From JAGXFP01 sp039714535 (lineage in GTDB: Bacteria; Desulfobacterota; Desulfobulbia; Desulfobulbales; JAGXFP01), in assembly GCA_039714535.1 (NCBI GenBank), contig JBDLJC010000024.1, positions 1 to 46,936 of the forward strand: 46,936 nucleotides of DNA, written 5' to 3'. Each line of letters opens with the position of its first letter. The first letter of the stretch is position 1. Under the pieces are notes generated by a model, which saw only the letters and a list, made by a program, of their open reading frames with translations, was not told the origin of the DNA and searched no databases. The position numbers were made by a program, and so were the translations under genes. This document shows, piece by piece, positions 8,758 to 16,686 of this stretch.

Positions 8758-10905
8758 TTATGATTTGCCGGACAATACCATCTGTAATGGCCCCAACTGT
8801 TTTTCATATTTCCTCCAGAGTTGGACAGAGTCCTTGTAGATCGGTTTGCGAACTTGTACCGCACTGGCTGTTGTCACTATTCTTGATGTTTTATGAAAAA
8901 ACAAACAATTGTCTTCCCACGGTAATTCGCAGTATCGTAATAACTTACGGGTTTCACTTTCTTGGTTACTAACTATATCTTCATAAGAAATATCATAAAT
9001 AGTCTCGGGTGGAAGAACATTATGCCAATGATGCATCAGATCTTTATAGAGTAAATAGTAATGACCCAATTCACGTAAGTCATATGCGAATTTAAGTGCA
9101 CCAGAGAAAAGGTTTTTGAAAATTGAGAGGCAGTTATCCATAGGGTTTCTTTTACAATGGATAATTTTAGCATTTGGTAAAGCCAAATGAATCATCCCTA
9201 ATAACAAAAAATTACCAGGCATTTTGTCTGTAATATGTTTGGCCGAAGTTGAGAATTTGCGTGTCTCTTTTATATATTTGTTGCCTAGTATGGGTGCGAT
9301 GGTTTCGCATTTTTCACCCATATGTTCCAGAACCTCGCTCCAGTTGTCGGATTTGCTTGTATTGAAAAGTATTTGGTTTATATATGGGAGTTCTCCTGCC
9401 CCGTAAACCCTTGAATGACTTGCCAAAATTTGTTCTACTAGGCTCGTTCCTGACCGCGGCATTCCAAGAATAAAAATCGGGGTGTTGTCTGGGATGCCCA
9501 CCTTTGCATTTGTTTCAATAAACGATTTATTAAAAACCTCTTTGATCTGTCTGAAATCTGTTTTCATTTCTTCTACTGAATAGCTAAATGTCTCCCTCTT
9601 TAGCCTGTTGCCTTCCTGTAAATAATTGAACGCTCTCTCATATTCACCTGAATCCTCATAAACTTTTGCCAGCCCGAAAGCCAGACACATTCGCTGCTCA
9701 ATCTCTAGCCCTTTCTTAGTAAAAAGCTTTTCCATCTCACCAATATGGTTTTCAACACCAGAATATTTTTGAAGAGATGTCATTTTAAAATGACAAATTG
9801 TATGATCAGGATTTAATGTCACAGCTTCTCGCAAAGCAATCGAAGCCTCTTTAAAATTCCCCTCTTCTATGTGGATAGCCCCTAAACCAAAAATCGATTC
9901 TCCACATTCTGGATTTATTGACAATGCTTTCTGAAAACATTCGGTAGCCTCCTTGGGTCTACCTTGTTGCAGGTTGGCTAATCCTAGATTTTTAAAGGCT
10001 TCGTAGTCTTCAGAGTCAAGAGATATGGCTTTACGGAAAAGTTCTGCAGCTGCTTCATATCTCCATTGATTTTGATAAATTAAGCCTAAACTGTTTAATG
10101 CGGTGGTTGAATTTGGATCTAAAGATAATGATTTAAGAAAGCAATCAACAGCTTCCTCATACTGCCTTAGTTTTTTATAGGCATTACCAAGGTTGATATA
10201 AGCTTCAGATAATTGAGGGTTAATGGAGAGTGCTTTGCGGTAACAATCAATCGCCTCCTCCGGCTTGCCCTCTTCGAATAAAACAACTCCCAGATTAACA
10301 AAGGCTTCGTCGTAAACCGGCCTAATTTTTAGAGCTTTTCTGAAATTTCCAGCAGCGTCCTCCAGCTGATTAATTTTCTTTAGAGCAACACCAAGATTGT
10401 TGTATGCTTCAGCATTGTTTTGATCGTTCGAAAGTACAACTGTATAGCAGTCGATGGCTTTCTGGAAATTATCAGTTCTTAAAAACAAGTTTCCTAATGG
10501 TAAATGTACTATCCTGAGATCAGGACTTAAGTGCAGAGCCTCCTGAAAACTGTCAATAGCATCTACCAGATTTCCAAGCTTCTCTTGGATAACAGCGAGG
10601 TTGTAATATACTTCGGCTGCTGGTTGCATAGAAAGAGCTTTATGGAAACATGCGACAGCATCTTCCAGCATATTACGTTCAATATAGGTGCATCCGAGGT
10701 TGTAATGATCTTGGGCAGTTTCCGGTTTGTTCTGATGGTTTTTGCTATGTTCTTGAGCACCAAAATTATTGCTTGGTTCTCCTGCGTGTAATTGCTGAGA
10801 TGTGTTCGATGCTGCCGGGGAGGCATTTGTTTGAGAGTTCCCACAACATTTTTTAAACTTAATGTTGCTACCGCAGGGGCAGGGTTGATTACGCTTGGTC
10901 ACCAA
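8758..10905 (-). CDS. SEC-C / TPR-repeat / sulfotransferase fusion protein
   Basis: This 715-residue protein begins with a SEC-C zinc motif (CPCGSNIKFKKCC, residues 9-21). A long TPR array follows (about residues 65-400, roughly ten units of the type AYNNLGVALKK..LEDAAGNFRKAL). A Sulfotransfer_1 domain occupies about 470-700, with the PAPS 5'-phosphate loop FILGMPRSGTSLVEQIL near 476-492. The fold transfers sulfate from PAPS to a hydroxyl or amine. TPR-sulfotransferases are common in bacteria and mostly of unknown substrate. The gene lies 14 bp after hupE yet looks clearly more AT-rich, so it may be a later arrival. APS kinase at 40.7 kb could supply PAPS. Confidence 0.9.
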   Translation of the reverse strand: MVTKRNQPCPCGSNIKFKKCCGNSQTNASPAASNTSQQLHAGEPSNNFGAQEHSKNHQNKPETAQDHYNLGCTYIERNMLEDAVACFHKALSMQPAAEVYYNLAVIQEKLGNLVDAIDSFQEALHLSPDLRIVHLPLGNLFLRTDNFQKAIDCYTVVLSNDQNNAEAYNNLGVALKKINQLEDAAGNFRKALKIRPVYDEAFVNLGVVLFEEGKPEEAIDCYRKALSINPQLSEAYINLGNAYKKLRQYEEAVDCFLKSLSLDPNSTTALNSLGLIYQNQWRYEAAAELFRKAISLDSEDYEAFKNLGLANLQQGRPKEATECFQKALSINPECGESIFGLGAIHIEEGNFKEASIALREAVTLNPDHTICHFKMTSLQKYSGVENHIGEMEKLFTKKGLEIEQRMCLAFGLAKVYEDSGEYERAFNYLQEGNRLKRETFSYSVEEMKTDFRQIKEVFNKSFIETNAKVGIPDNTPIFILGMPRSGTSLVEQILASHSRVYGAGELPYINQILFNTSKSDNWSEVLEHMGEKCETIAPILGNKYIKETRKFSTSAKHITDKMPGNFLLLGMIHLALPNAKIIHCKRNPMDNCLSIFKNLFSGALKFAYDLRELGHYYLLYKDLMHHWHNVLPPETIYDISYEDIVSNQESETRKLLRYCELPWEDNCLFFHKTSRIVTTASAVQVRKPIYKDSVQLWRKYEKQLGPLQMVLSGKS

Positions 10906-10919
10906 GATTTACCTTGTCA

Positions 10920-11507
10920 TTAATATTTAGTCAAAATGTAGATAATGTGAACCCCAACCCCGGAGATTCCCGCCCCAACATAGCGCAGGATCGCTGCGCC
11001 TTTGCTGGTCTTGTCTGAGAAAACGCCTATCAATACACCGGTCACATGGAGAGCCGCTGTTCCCAATAGAAAGCCGCCGGCATATATGATGGGTTTAACG
11101 ATTGTCGGCATTTCCGTACCATGGGCATGGCCGTGGAATATGGCAAAAAAGCCAACCCCAACCATGGCCCAGACAGCGGGTAATTTCTTTTCCATTGCCA
11201 AGGCAAAGCCAAGAATCAGGACCGACAGGGCAATACCATATTCAACTCCGGGCAACCCAATCGCCTTTAAACCAATAAAAGCGCCGATGGCCATTACTGA
11301 CACAAAGGTAGCCGGGACGGACCATATCGCCCGGCCGCCCATCTGCGAACTAAGAATTCCCACGCTAAGCATTGCCAGAAAGTGGTCAAAACCGAGAACC
11401 GGGTGAGTCAGTCCCGCCAGGAAACCTCCCTCTCCACCGCCGGTATGGGCCAGGACAAGATTTGGGGCAAGGATGACAGCCAAAATTGCCAAAAGAATTC
11501 TCAGCAC
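10920..11507 (-). CDS. hupE: HupE/UreJ-family nickel (metal) permease
   Basis: This 195-residue membrane protein has a signal-like first helix, then about six helices with the HupE/UreJ motifs HPVLGFDHFLAMLSVG (near residue 35) and FHGHAHGTE (near residue 125). The histidines and aspartate are the proposed metal ligands. Family members import Ni2+ for hydrogenase or urease. No hydrogenase gene is in the window. It follows apt by 2 bp and precedes the sulfotransferase by 14 bp, so it is probably in one transcript with the purine-salvage genes. That link may be only transcriptional. Confidence 0.88.
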   Translation of the reverse strand: MLRILLAILAVILAPNLVLAHTGGGEGGFLAGLTHPVLGFDHFLAMLSVGILSSQMGGRAIWSVPATFVSVMAIGAFIGLKAIGLPGVEYGIALSVLILGFALAMEKKLPAVWAMVGVGFFAIFHGHAHGTEMPTIVKPIIYAGGFLLGTAALHVTGVLIGVFSDKTSKGAAILRYVGAGISGVGVHIIYILTKY

Positions 11508-11509
11508 TT

Positions 11510-12043
11510 TCAGTCACCCTCAAATTCTGATTGGGAATAAAAGGCGTAGTCCTTCTCCTTCAACTTACCCTCACCACCGACATCCGGCAGGTTAACAATA
11601 AAGGCCATTTCAGCTACGACACCGCCGAGTTTTTCAATAAGGGCTGCTGCCGCGAGAGCGGTGCCGCCGGTGGCCAGCAGGTCGTCAACCAGCAAGACTC
11701 TTGCCCCTTTAGGAAAGGCGTCTTTGTGGATCTCAATGATGTCGGTTCCGTACTCCAGATCATATTCCTGGGAAACCACTTCGGCTGGCAGCTTACCTTT
11801 TTTACGGATCGGCACAAAGCCCTTGCCAAGGGTGTAGGACAACGCCCCGCCCATGATGAACCCCCGGGCTTCAATACCGGCAATAATGTCATATTCAACA
11901 TTGCCGGCAAGGTAGCGCTGGGTGAAATTGTCAATCACCAGACGAAAACCGACCGGATCCTGGATCAGTGTGGTGATGTCCCTGAACATGATTCCCTTCT
12001 TGGGGTAATCAGGTACGGTTCTAATTCTCGATTTTATCGGCAT
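11510..12043 (-). CDS. apt: Adenine phosphoribosyltransferase
   Basis: This 177-residue enzyme converts adenine and PRPP to AMP. It has the PRPP-binding motif VLLVDDLLATGGT (near residues 118-130), the family loop IAGIEARGFIMG, and the start IRTVPDYPKKGIMFRDIT expected for bacterial Apt. It sits 12 bp downstream of methylthioadenosine phosphorylase, whose product is adenine. The pair therefore makes a complete salvage step from MTA to AMP. Confidence 0.96.
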   Translation of the reverse strand: MPIKSRIRTVPDYPKKGIMFRDITTLIQDPVGFRLVIDNFTQRYLAGNVEYDIIAGIEARGFIMGGALSYTLGKGFVPIRKKGKLPAEVVSQEYDLEYGTDIIEIHKDAFPKGARVLLVDDLLATGGTALAAAALIEKLGGVVAEMAFIVNLPDVGGEGKLKEKDYAFYSQSEFEGD

Positions 12044-12055
12044 CTCTCTCTCCTC

Positions 12056-12820
12056 TTAAGTTGAACATATATCATCATATTTTTTAATCTTGGGAATAAC
12101 GTCCATAAAAAGCCTGATCACCTGGGCGGAATTATCTTTCATCGTCTCCAGGATCATCTCCCAGGTTACCGGCTCTTCCTCTTCGTGCCAGCAATCGTAA
12201 TCGGTTGACATGGCGGCCGTTGCATAATGGATTTTCTGCTCTCGGGCCAGGTTTACTTCCGGGACAGTGCTCATGTTAATCACATCGCAGTTCCAGCTTC
12301 TGAACATATGGCTTTCCGCCTTGGTGGAAAAACGCGGGCCTTCGATAGTAATTACGGTTCTGTCGGTATGGTGACTGATGCCAAGACCTACCGCTGAGTC
12401 AGCCAGCAAGGCACGCAGATTAGGGCAGAATGGTTCAGCCATCGGGGTGTGGACCACTTCATTTTTGTCAAAGAAGGTGGTGTCTCTTTTACGGGTATGG
12501 TCAATGAACTGGTCTGGGAAAACCAGATGGCCCGACTCAATCTCTTGCTGGAGTGAGCCAACCGCTGTCGCCGCCAGAATATGGGTGCATCCATATTCCT
12601 TTAAGGCCCAGATGTTGGCCCGGAAATTAACGCCGCTGGGATAGATTGAGTGATCCTTGCCATGGCGCGCCAGGATGGCGACATCCACTCCCGCAATTTT
12701 TCCACAATTCAAAGAAGATGAGGGGCTGCCGTACGGGGTTTTAAGCTCAATTTCACTGGCGTCTGTAAGGATATCTGGATTATCAAGGCCGGAGCCTCCT
12801 ATTATTCCGATTTTAACCAA
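12056..12820 (-). CDS. mtnP: S-methyl-5'-thioadenosine phosphorylase
   Basis: This enzyme splits methylthioadenosine with phosphate to adenine and methylthioribose-1-phosphate. Visible features are the phosphate loop KIGIIGGSGLDNP, ARHGKDHSIYPSGVNFRANIWALK, the mid-protein ITIEGPRFSTKAESHMFRSW, NMSTVPEVNLARE, and STDYDCW, whose two Asp residues mark adenine rather than 6-oxopurine specificity. I start it at TTG 12820 (254 residues), with agagggg just upstream and the family's normal N-terminus. An ATG at 12937 would add 39 unrelated residues. It leads the mtnP-apt-hupE group. Confidence 0.93.
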   Translation of the reverse strand: MVKIGIIGGSGLDNPDILTDASEIELKTPYGSPSSSLNCGKIAGVDVAILARHGKDHSIYPSGVNFRANIWALKEYGCTHILAATAVGSLQQEIESGHLVFPDQFIDHTRKRDTTFFDKNEVVHTPMAEPFCPNLRALLADSAVGLGISHHTDRTVITIEGPRFSTKAESHMFRSWNCDVINMSTVPEVNLAREQKIHYATAAMSTDYDCWHEEEEPVTWEMILETMKDNSAQVIRLFMDVIPKIKKYDDICST

Positions 12821-13087
12821 ATGGCTAACCCCTCTGTTTATTTTTGAATAAATGGTGTCGGCAAATGCTTCAATTAACTGAATAGGGAAAAGCCTGTCAA
12901 GATGAAATCGTCTCCATAATTCCCCTTCTGTTGGCATGATCCCGCCCGATTAAGATTTATCCGGGTCTTTCTCTGCTTCCAGTGACTAGCGAACCTGCTC
13001 CAAGGCCAATGAGGTAGTAGGTGCTTTAATGGGATAGGAAGATTTGGTATGGATTTAACTCTACTGCCTATTGAAAAAGGGCTGCGG

Positions 13088-13582
13088 TTATTCACTTTTG
13101 AAGAAAGCGTTACTGTTAGCGCCGCAGACCGGACATTTTTCGGGGGCCTCTTTTTCATGGGTATGGCCGCAAACGGAACAGACGTAGTAATCGCAATCAG
13201 CCATGTTTTCCAGATTATCAATCGCCTTCTGGTACAGTTCCGCATGGGTTTGCTCGACTTCATTTGCGTAAGTGAATGAACGGGTGGCGGCCTTGTGCCC
13301 CTCTTGTTCGGCAAGCTTAATCATGTCGGGATACATGTTCTTAAACTCATGGGTTTCTCCGGCCAGGGCTTCTTTAAGGTTATCAATGGTGGAACCTATG
13401 CCCTTCATTGCCCGTAAATGGGCGTGGGCATGAACGGTTTCGGCAGCAGCAGCGGCCCGAAACAGTCGGGCGGCTTGATGATATCCATCTCTTTCGGCCT
13501 GCTTGGCAAAGGCAAGATACTTTCTATTTGCCTGTGATTCTCCGGCAAAGGCTTCCTGTAGATTCTCCTGGGTTGTGACCAT
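13088..13582 (-). CDS. rbr: Rubrerythrin
   Basis: This 164-residue non-haem iron peroxidase reduces H2O2 in anaerobes. The ferritin-like four-helix part (residues 1-130) shows the di-iron ligands in FAGESQANRKY, AAAAAETVHAHAH, LAGETHEFKNMY and EVEQTHAELY. The C-terminal rubredoxin-like site is CSVCGHTHEKEAPEKCPVCG (about 136-155). A strong Shine-Dalgarno (caggagaaag) precedes the ATG. It is a single gene, divergent from the small zinc-ribbon gene at 13.8 kb, and supports an anaerobic host. Confidence 0.96.
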   Translation of the reverse strand: MVTTQENLQEAFAGESQANRKYLAFAKQAERDGYHQAARLFRAAAAAETVHAHAHLRAMKGIGSTIDNLKEALAGETHEFKNMYPDMIKLAEQEGHKAATRSFTYANEVEQTHAELYQKAIDNLENMADCDYYVCSVCGHTHEKEAPEKCPVCGANSNAFFKSE

Positions 13583-13805
13583 GTCTTTCTCCTGAGTTGA
13601 AAGGTTAAAGGCTAATTAGTAATTGTTTTCGATAGGCAGGAATATCATAATGTAAGATCATAACAAAAACAACAGGGTGGTAGGCGATTAATTTCTACAG
13701 CACTATCTGGTTTGTATTAACCGTATTGCTTGCGTACTTGACTGCTTTCGGCCAGCTGAGATACTCTTTATCCATCACCAATAATTTCTACTTTTGGAGA
13801 AGGTT

Positions 13806-14003
13806 ATGAAAGAAAAAAAGATGGCACCATGTGTAAAATGTGGGAAATCCTCGGGCAACCTTAAGGAATGTCTTGCTTGCTATACCTTCTTTTGTGACGA
13901 ATGCTTCCCCCCTGATAGCATGGAGAAGAATGGTATCTCTGAATTGATAAACTGTTGTCCGAGTTGTGGGAGCGGAGATGTTGAGTATTTAAAAAGTAAA
14001 TAA
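13806..14003 (+). CDS. Small zinc-ribbon protein
   Basis: This 65-residue protein has four CxxC-like pairs (CVKCGKSSGN, CLACYTFFCDECF, CCPSCGSGDVEYL), enough for two zinc sites. It looks like a treble-clef or RING-like knuckle, but I do not recognise a named family. ATG 13806 is chosen because ggagaagg lies directly before it; an upstream TTG at 13794 would overlap that site. It stands alone between the rubrerythrin gene and a long gap. Confidence 0.75.
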   Translation: MKEKKMAPCVKCGKSSGNLKECLACYTFFCDECFPPDSMEKNGISELINCCPSCGSGDVEYLKSK

Positions 14004-14339
14004 TTGTTTTCTCTGCCGGTGAATCTCTGCTGTTTTCTCCTATAGATAGTTGGGGAATGGCATTTGATCTTACCTCGAAAGATTGGGAGAGATCTTGTCT
14101 CCTGAGCTAGCTAAACCTCTGCCCTGATTGGCTGAAATCTGAGGTAAGTAGAATCTCTTTTGTTTGGGGAAGATTATTTGTTGTTGCCGTGAGATATTTA
14201 TTGACCTTAAGTATTTAGTTGTTTAAGTTGATAGCTAAATGCTTTAGGTTCTTTCAGCATTCTTCTTCTTCTCCGGGTTCTGTTATTTGGTATTCTCCCC
14301 TGATTTCCAGATAGCAGAGCCCATTTTTTCTCTCTCTAG
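14004..14339. other. Intergenic region, nothing recognised
   Basis: About 340 bp follows the zinc-ribbon gene. I see no reading frame with protein-like content, no clear terminator and no repeat. A cct-rich and t-rich stretch runs from about 14250 to 14335. Confidence 0.4.
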
Positions 14340-14582
14340 TTAGATATTATTGTCTTGCTTTGTCTGGCAACCATAGCATACGATGAATCCAGGATTATAG
14401 GGATTACGATCCTGGCCTCGGACATGCTTGGTGTTGCTCAACATCTGATAAAAAAGTTCTCGGGCTATTTCCGCCTGTATATTGACGATCGGGGTCAGGA
14501 TTTGTTTGAAGTTCGGCAATGCACAATATATCTCGTCATGATAAACTGGGCACTTTAAGCGCTTTTTTTGTTTCATTTTCAT
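14340..14582 (-). CDS. Doubtful small cysteine-containing protein
   Basis: An 80-residue frame starts at ATG 14582 (MKMKQKKRLKCPVYHDEIYC...). It has one Cys pair at each end (KCPVYHDEIYC and IVCYGCQT), as in small metal-binding proteins. No Shine-Dalgarno is visible, and an overlapping + strand frame (14355-14558) of similar length lacks any family signal. I list it because the cysteine spacing is suggestive, but it may not be expressed. Confidence 0.3.
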   Translation of the reverse strand: MKMKQKKRLKCPVYHDEIYCALPNFKQILTPIVNIQAEIARELFYQMLSNTKHVRGQDRNPYNPGFIVCYGCQTKQDNNI

Positions 14583-14647
14583 GCGGCCTATGTCGGGCCA
14601 CCATTCTTTAGTGATGTAGAAAAACCAATCATGGTTAAGGACTAAAA

Positions 14648-14827
14648 ATGCCTGATATAGTTAAAGGGAAGATTGATCCCGAGCGGATGAAGGTGCTTCG
14701 TAGTTTGCCCATTGAAATTAAGGAGCAGATTACCGGCGAGGAGGCGAGGGCTTTTCTCTATAAGGAAGAATTACCGGAGTCGTTACAGGCAAAGCTTGAA
14801 GGGTATTTGGTTGCGGATGATGATTAG
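14648..14827 (+). CDS. Small charged hypothetical protein (59 aa)
   Basis: ATG 14648 opens a 59-residue frame (MPDIVKGKIDPERMKVLRS...) ending in VADDD and TAG at 14825-14827. A taagga site lies about eight bases before the start. The sequence is strongly protein-like, with alternating charged and leucine residues (EQITGEEARAFLYKEELPESLQAKLEGYL), probably two or three helices. I recognise no family. The longer frame through this DNA at 14712-15164 is a shadow. Confidence 0.65.
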   Translation: MPDIVKGKIDPERMKVLRSLPIEIKEQITGEEARAFLYKEELPESLQAKLEGYLVADDD

Positions 14828-14912
14828 TTTGCGCCTGTCCGGAAAAAGACTAATTTATGGCCAGGACAAGTTAGAGGGGGCGGTTGTTCAACCAACCCCC
14901 TCATTTGCAAGA

Positions 14913-15239
14913 TCAATCCAAGGTTTCCATTTCTCGACCGCAACAGAGCGGGATGCGTTCTCCGGCTTTGACATTCATGTACTTATTGCATGTAGAACAA
15001 TAGTAGGCACTATCGGCGGTGGACTTCTGCTCTGTCCAGGTGGTTTTGCCGCCGGGAATTCCTTCTATGTTGAAACGGGCCATGTTTTGCTTAACCGGGA
15101 GATATTCCCCGATTGGCACCAGCTTTTTATTGTCTTTCATGCAATCGACGATGACCTTCCATAATAATTCCATTTCTGCGGTTTCCTGAGGGGATTCAGG
15201 TGAGAATTCGACGAGATTCCTATCCACTTTAATCTTCAT
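14913..15239 (-). CDS. Hypothetical protein with C-terminal zinc or iron knuckle
   Basis: This 108-residue protein starts at ATG 15239 behind a clear ggagga site; the frame extends further upstream but without translation signals. The N-terminal 75 residues (KIKVDRNLVEFSPESPQETAEMELLWKVIVDCMKDNKK) have no family I can name. The C-terminus carries CSTCNKYMNVKAGERIPLCC, a rubredoxin- or zinc-ribbon-like CxxC...CC site. It faces the 59-residue gene tail to tail. The metal is not predictable by eye. Confidence 0.75.
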   Translation of the reverse strand: MKIKVDRNLVEFSPESPQETAEMELLWKVIVDCMKDNKKLVPIGEYLPVKQNMARFNIEGIPGGKTTWTEQKSTADSAYYCSTCNKYMNVKAGERIPLCCGREMETLD

Positions 15240-15409
15240 ATTTCCTCCGTTAAATGAAAAATTTTTACCTGTTTTAGTAATCATTATCGATTTCAGGTGA
15301 AATTGGCAATAGATTCTGCAATATTTTGGCAAATTATGATTATGGTGACTCGGTGCAAAATATCATTATCTTTAAGCGGGAAATTGCTAATTCGGAATTG
15401 GAGGGATAA

Positions 15410-15733
15410 ATGGCGAAAGTTGATAAAAACAGATCTGAGGTTTTCGAGCAGAAATACCGGCCCTTGAAAAAAATGCTAAAGAAAAGCGTTAAAAATATTG
15501 CAGGCTCTGTGGCGAGCAACCAACTCCCTCCCGCCTTGGTGATGGACGATTTTATGGCCCAGGTGAAAGTAGTGGTTTCTTATCCTGGTTTTGGTGACGA
15601 GTATTACCCGACATTCACGGTTGCCTGCGATGCCCTTTATAAAGCATACCGAAAAAAGGATCAGCCCCTCTTTGTTGAGTGTTTTGCCGTTGTAGTTTCC
15701 CTTAAGAAAGAGTGCCACCACCGCTATAAATAG
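15410..15733 (+). CDS. Hypothetical protein (107 aa)
   Basis: This 107-residue protein starts behind an excellent Shine-Dalgarno (ggagggataa). It is basic at the start (RPLKKMLKKSVKNIAG), then has PPALVMDDFMAQVKVVVSYPGFGDEYYPTFTVACDALYKAYRKKDQPLF and a KKECHHRYK end. I do not recognise a family. Codon use matches neighbouring genes. It stands alone, 460 bp before mraZ. Confidence 0.75.
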   Translation: MAKVDKNRSEVFEQKYRPLKKMLKKSVKNIAGSVASNQLPPALVMDDFMAQVKVVVSYPGFGDEYYPTFTVACDALYKAYRKKDQPLFVECFAVVVSLKKECHHRYK

Positions 15734-16126
15734 GATGTAGGCTCTTTTTTTGTCTTCATTAAATCCAGATTGTTGTGAGAAAATATTCTGGGTGGGAATT
15801 TCAACCACCCGGATGAGCCATGACCGAGATTAGCCTCTCCACGTGTTTTTTTGTTTCCCGCCAGGCTGGCGAGACCACCTCTTTTTGTCTGAACTTTCAG
15901 CTTTAGTGCGGTGTTTGCTGAACATCTATTGCCTCTATCCTTGCCTGGAGGATTTGGGGTGTCATTCCCCCCTTCGTTAGCTATTGGCGATTTTGGCGTT
16001 TCCCAAGGCTTTTTTATGGATACGTTGCCAGCTTATCTGTAAACATCCCTCCTTGGCTTATCTCCCTGTTTTACAGATAAAAAATTTTTCAACCACAGTG
16101 TTTTTTTGTTGCTTTTAAATAATTGT
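15734..16126. other. Intergenic region upstream of mraZ
   Basis: No gene is seen. A T-run (ctcttttttt, near 15741-15750) after the preceding gene could end transcription but lacks an obvious stem. GGGTGG...CCACCC (near 15791-15811) is a short inverted repeat. The mraZ promoter should lie near the end of this stretch, ahead of the GTGG repeats. Confidence 0.4.
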
Positions 16127-16162
16127 GTGGATTATAGTGGTTGGAAAGGGGGTAGTTGTGGA
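16127..16162 (+). promoter_or_regulatory. MraZ-box-like direct repeats
   Basis: Four G-rich pentamers lie in tandem: GTGGA (16127-16131), GTGGT (16137-16141), AGGGG (16147-16151) and GTGGA (16158-16162), separated by 5, 5 and 6 bp. Known MraZ operators are direct TGGGN or GTGG-type repeats at 10-bp spacing, read by the MraZ ring from one DNA face. The array ends 35 bp before the mraZ ATG, the expected autorepression position. Spacing and placement are read directly; binding is inferred. Confidence 0.6.
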
Positions 16163-16196
16163 TGAATTGCCCTTAATTCTTTATGGAGGTTGGTAA

Positions 16197-16664
16197 ATGG
16201 AATCCTGTGTTTTCATCGGCACTCATAGCGGGGTGCTTGACGAGAAATCCAGGATGGTATTGCCCGCAGGCTTCCGTAAGGATAATCGGCCGGAAGTGCT
16301 TGGTGGCGATTTCTATATTACCCCCCACCGTGAAGGCTTTCTGGTTGTTCGACCTGCGGTCATTTGGGAGAATTACAAGAGTTTGATTCTTGCAGATGAT
16401 GAGCTTGACGGTGTTCAGAAGAGAAAATTCATTCGCTTGCTCTGCAATAATTCCGTGAAAATAAAATTGGATAATCAACATCGAATTGTCCTCAATCATG
16501 GTCTTCGTCCTAAGTTGGAATTCACTGATGATGGGCCTCGACAGAAGATGGTAGTTGTGGGTTGCGGCGATTTCCTGGAAATTTGGCCTGAAGCTATTTA
16601 CCGTGGTGAAGATGATTCAACCATGGAGCTTTCCAATTTTATTGATACTTTTGACGGACGGTGA
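16197..16664 (+). CDS. mraZ: Transcriptional regulator MraZ
   Basis: This 155-residue protein has two SpoVT/AbrB-like halves, each with the MraZ DxxxR signature: LDEKSRMVLPAGFR (about residues 14-27) and LDNQHRIVLNHGLR (about 91-104). It ends with the typical MVVVGCGDFLEIWPEA. MraZ forms a ring and represses the division and cell-wall cluster through tandem operator repeats. The start has tggagg upstream. It precedes ftsA by 22 bp with no mraW, ftsL, ftsI or mur genes in between, which is unusual. Confidence 0.88.
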   Translation: MESCVFIGTHSGVLDEKSRMVLPAGFRKDNRPEVLGGDFYITPHREGFLVVRPAVIWENYKSLILADDELDGVQKRKFIRLLCNNSVKIKLDNQHRIVLNHGLRPKLEFTDDGPRQKMVVVGCGDFLEIWPEAIYRGEDDSTMELSNFIDTFDGR

Positions 16665-16686
16665 AGATTTATGAGAGGGCAGATGG

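Noticed and set aside
8758..10905. Calling the TPR protein an O-GlcNAc transferase
   Set aside because: The C-terminal domain has the PAPS-binding GMPRSGTSLVEQIL loop of sulfotransferases, not a GT41 domain.
14712..15164. A 150-codon plus-strand frame
   Set aside because: It runs through the 59-residue gene in another frame and antisense to the 108-residue zinc-knuckle gene, both of which have proper ribosome sites. Its product is Arg/Ser-rich shadow sequence.
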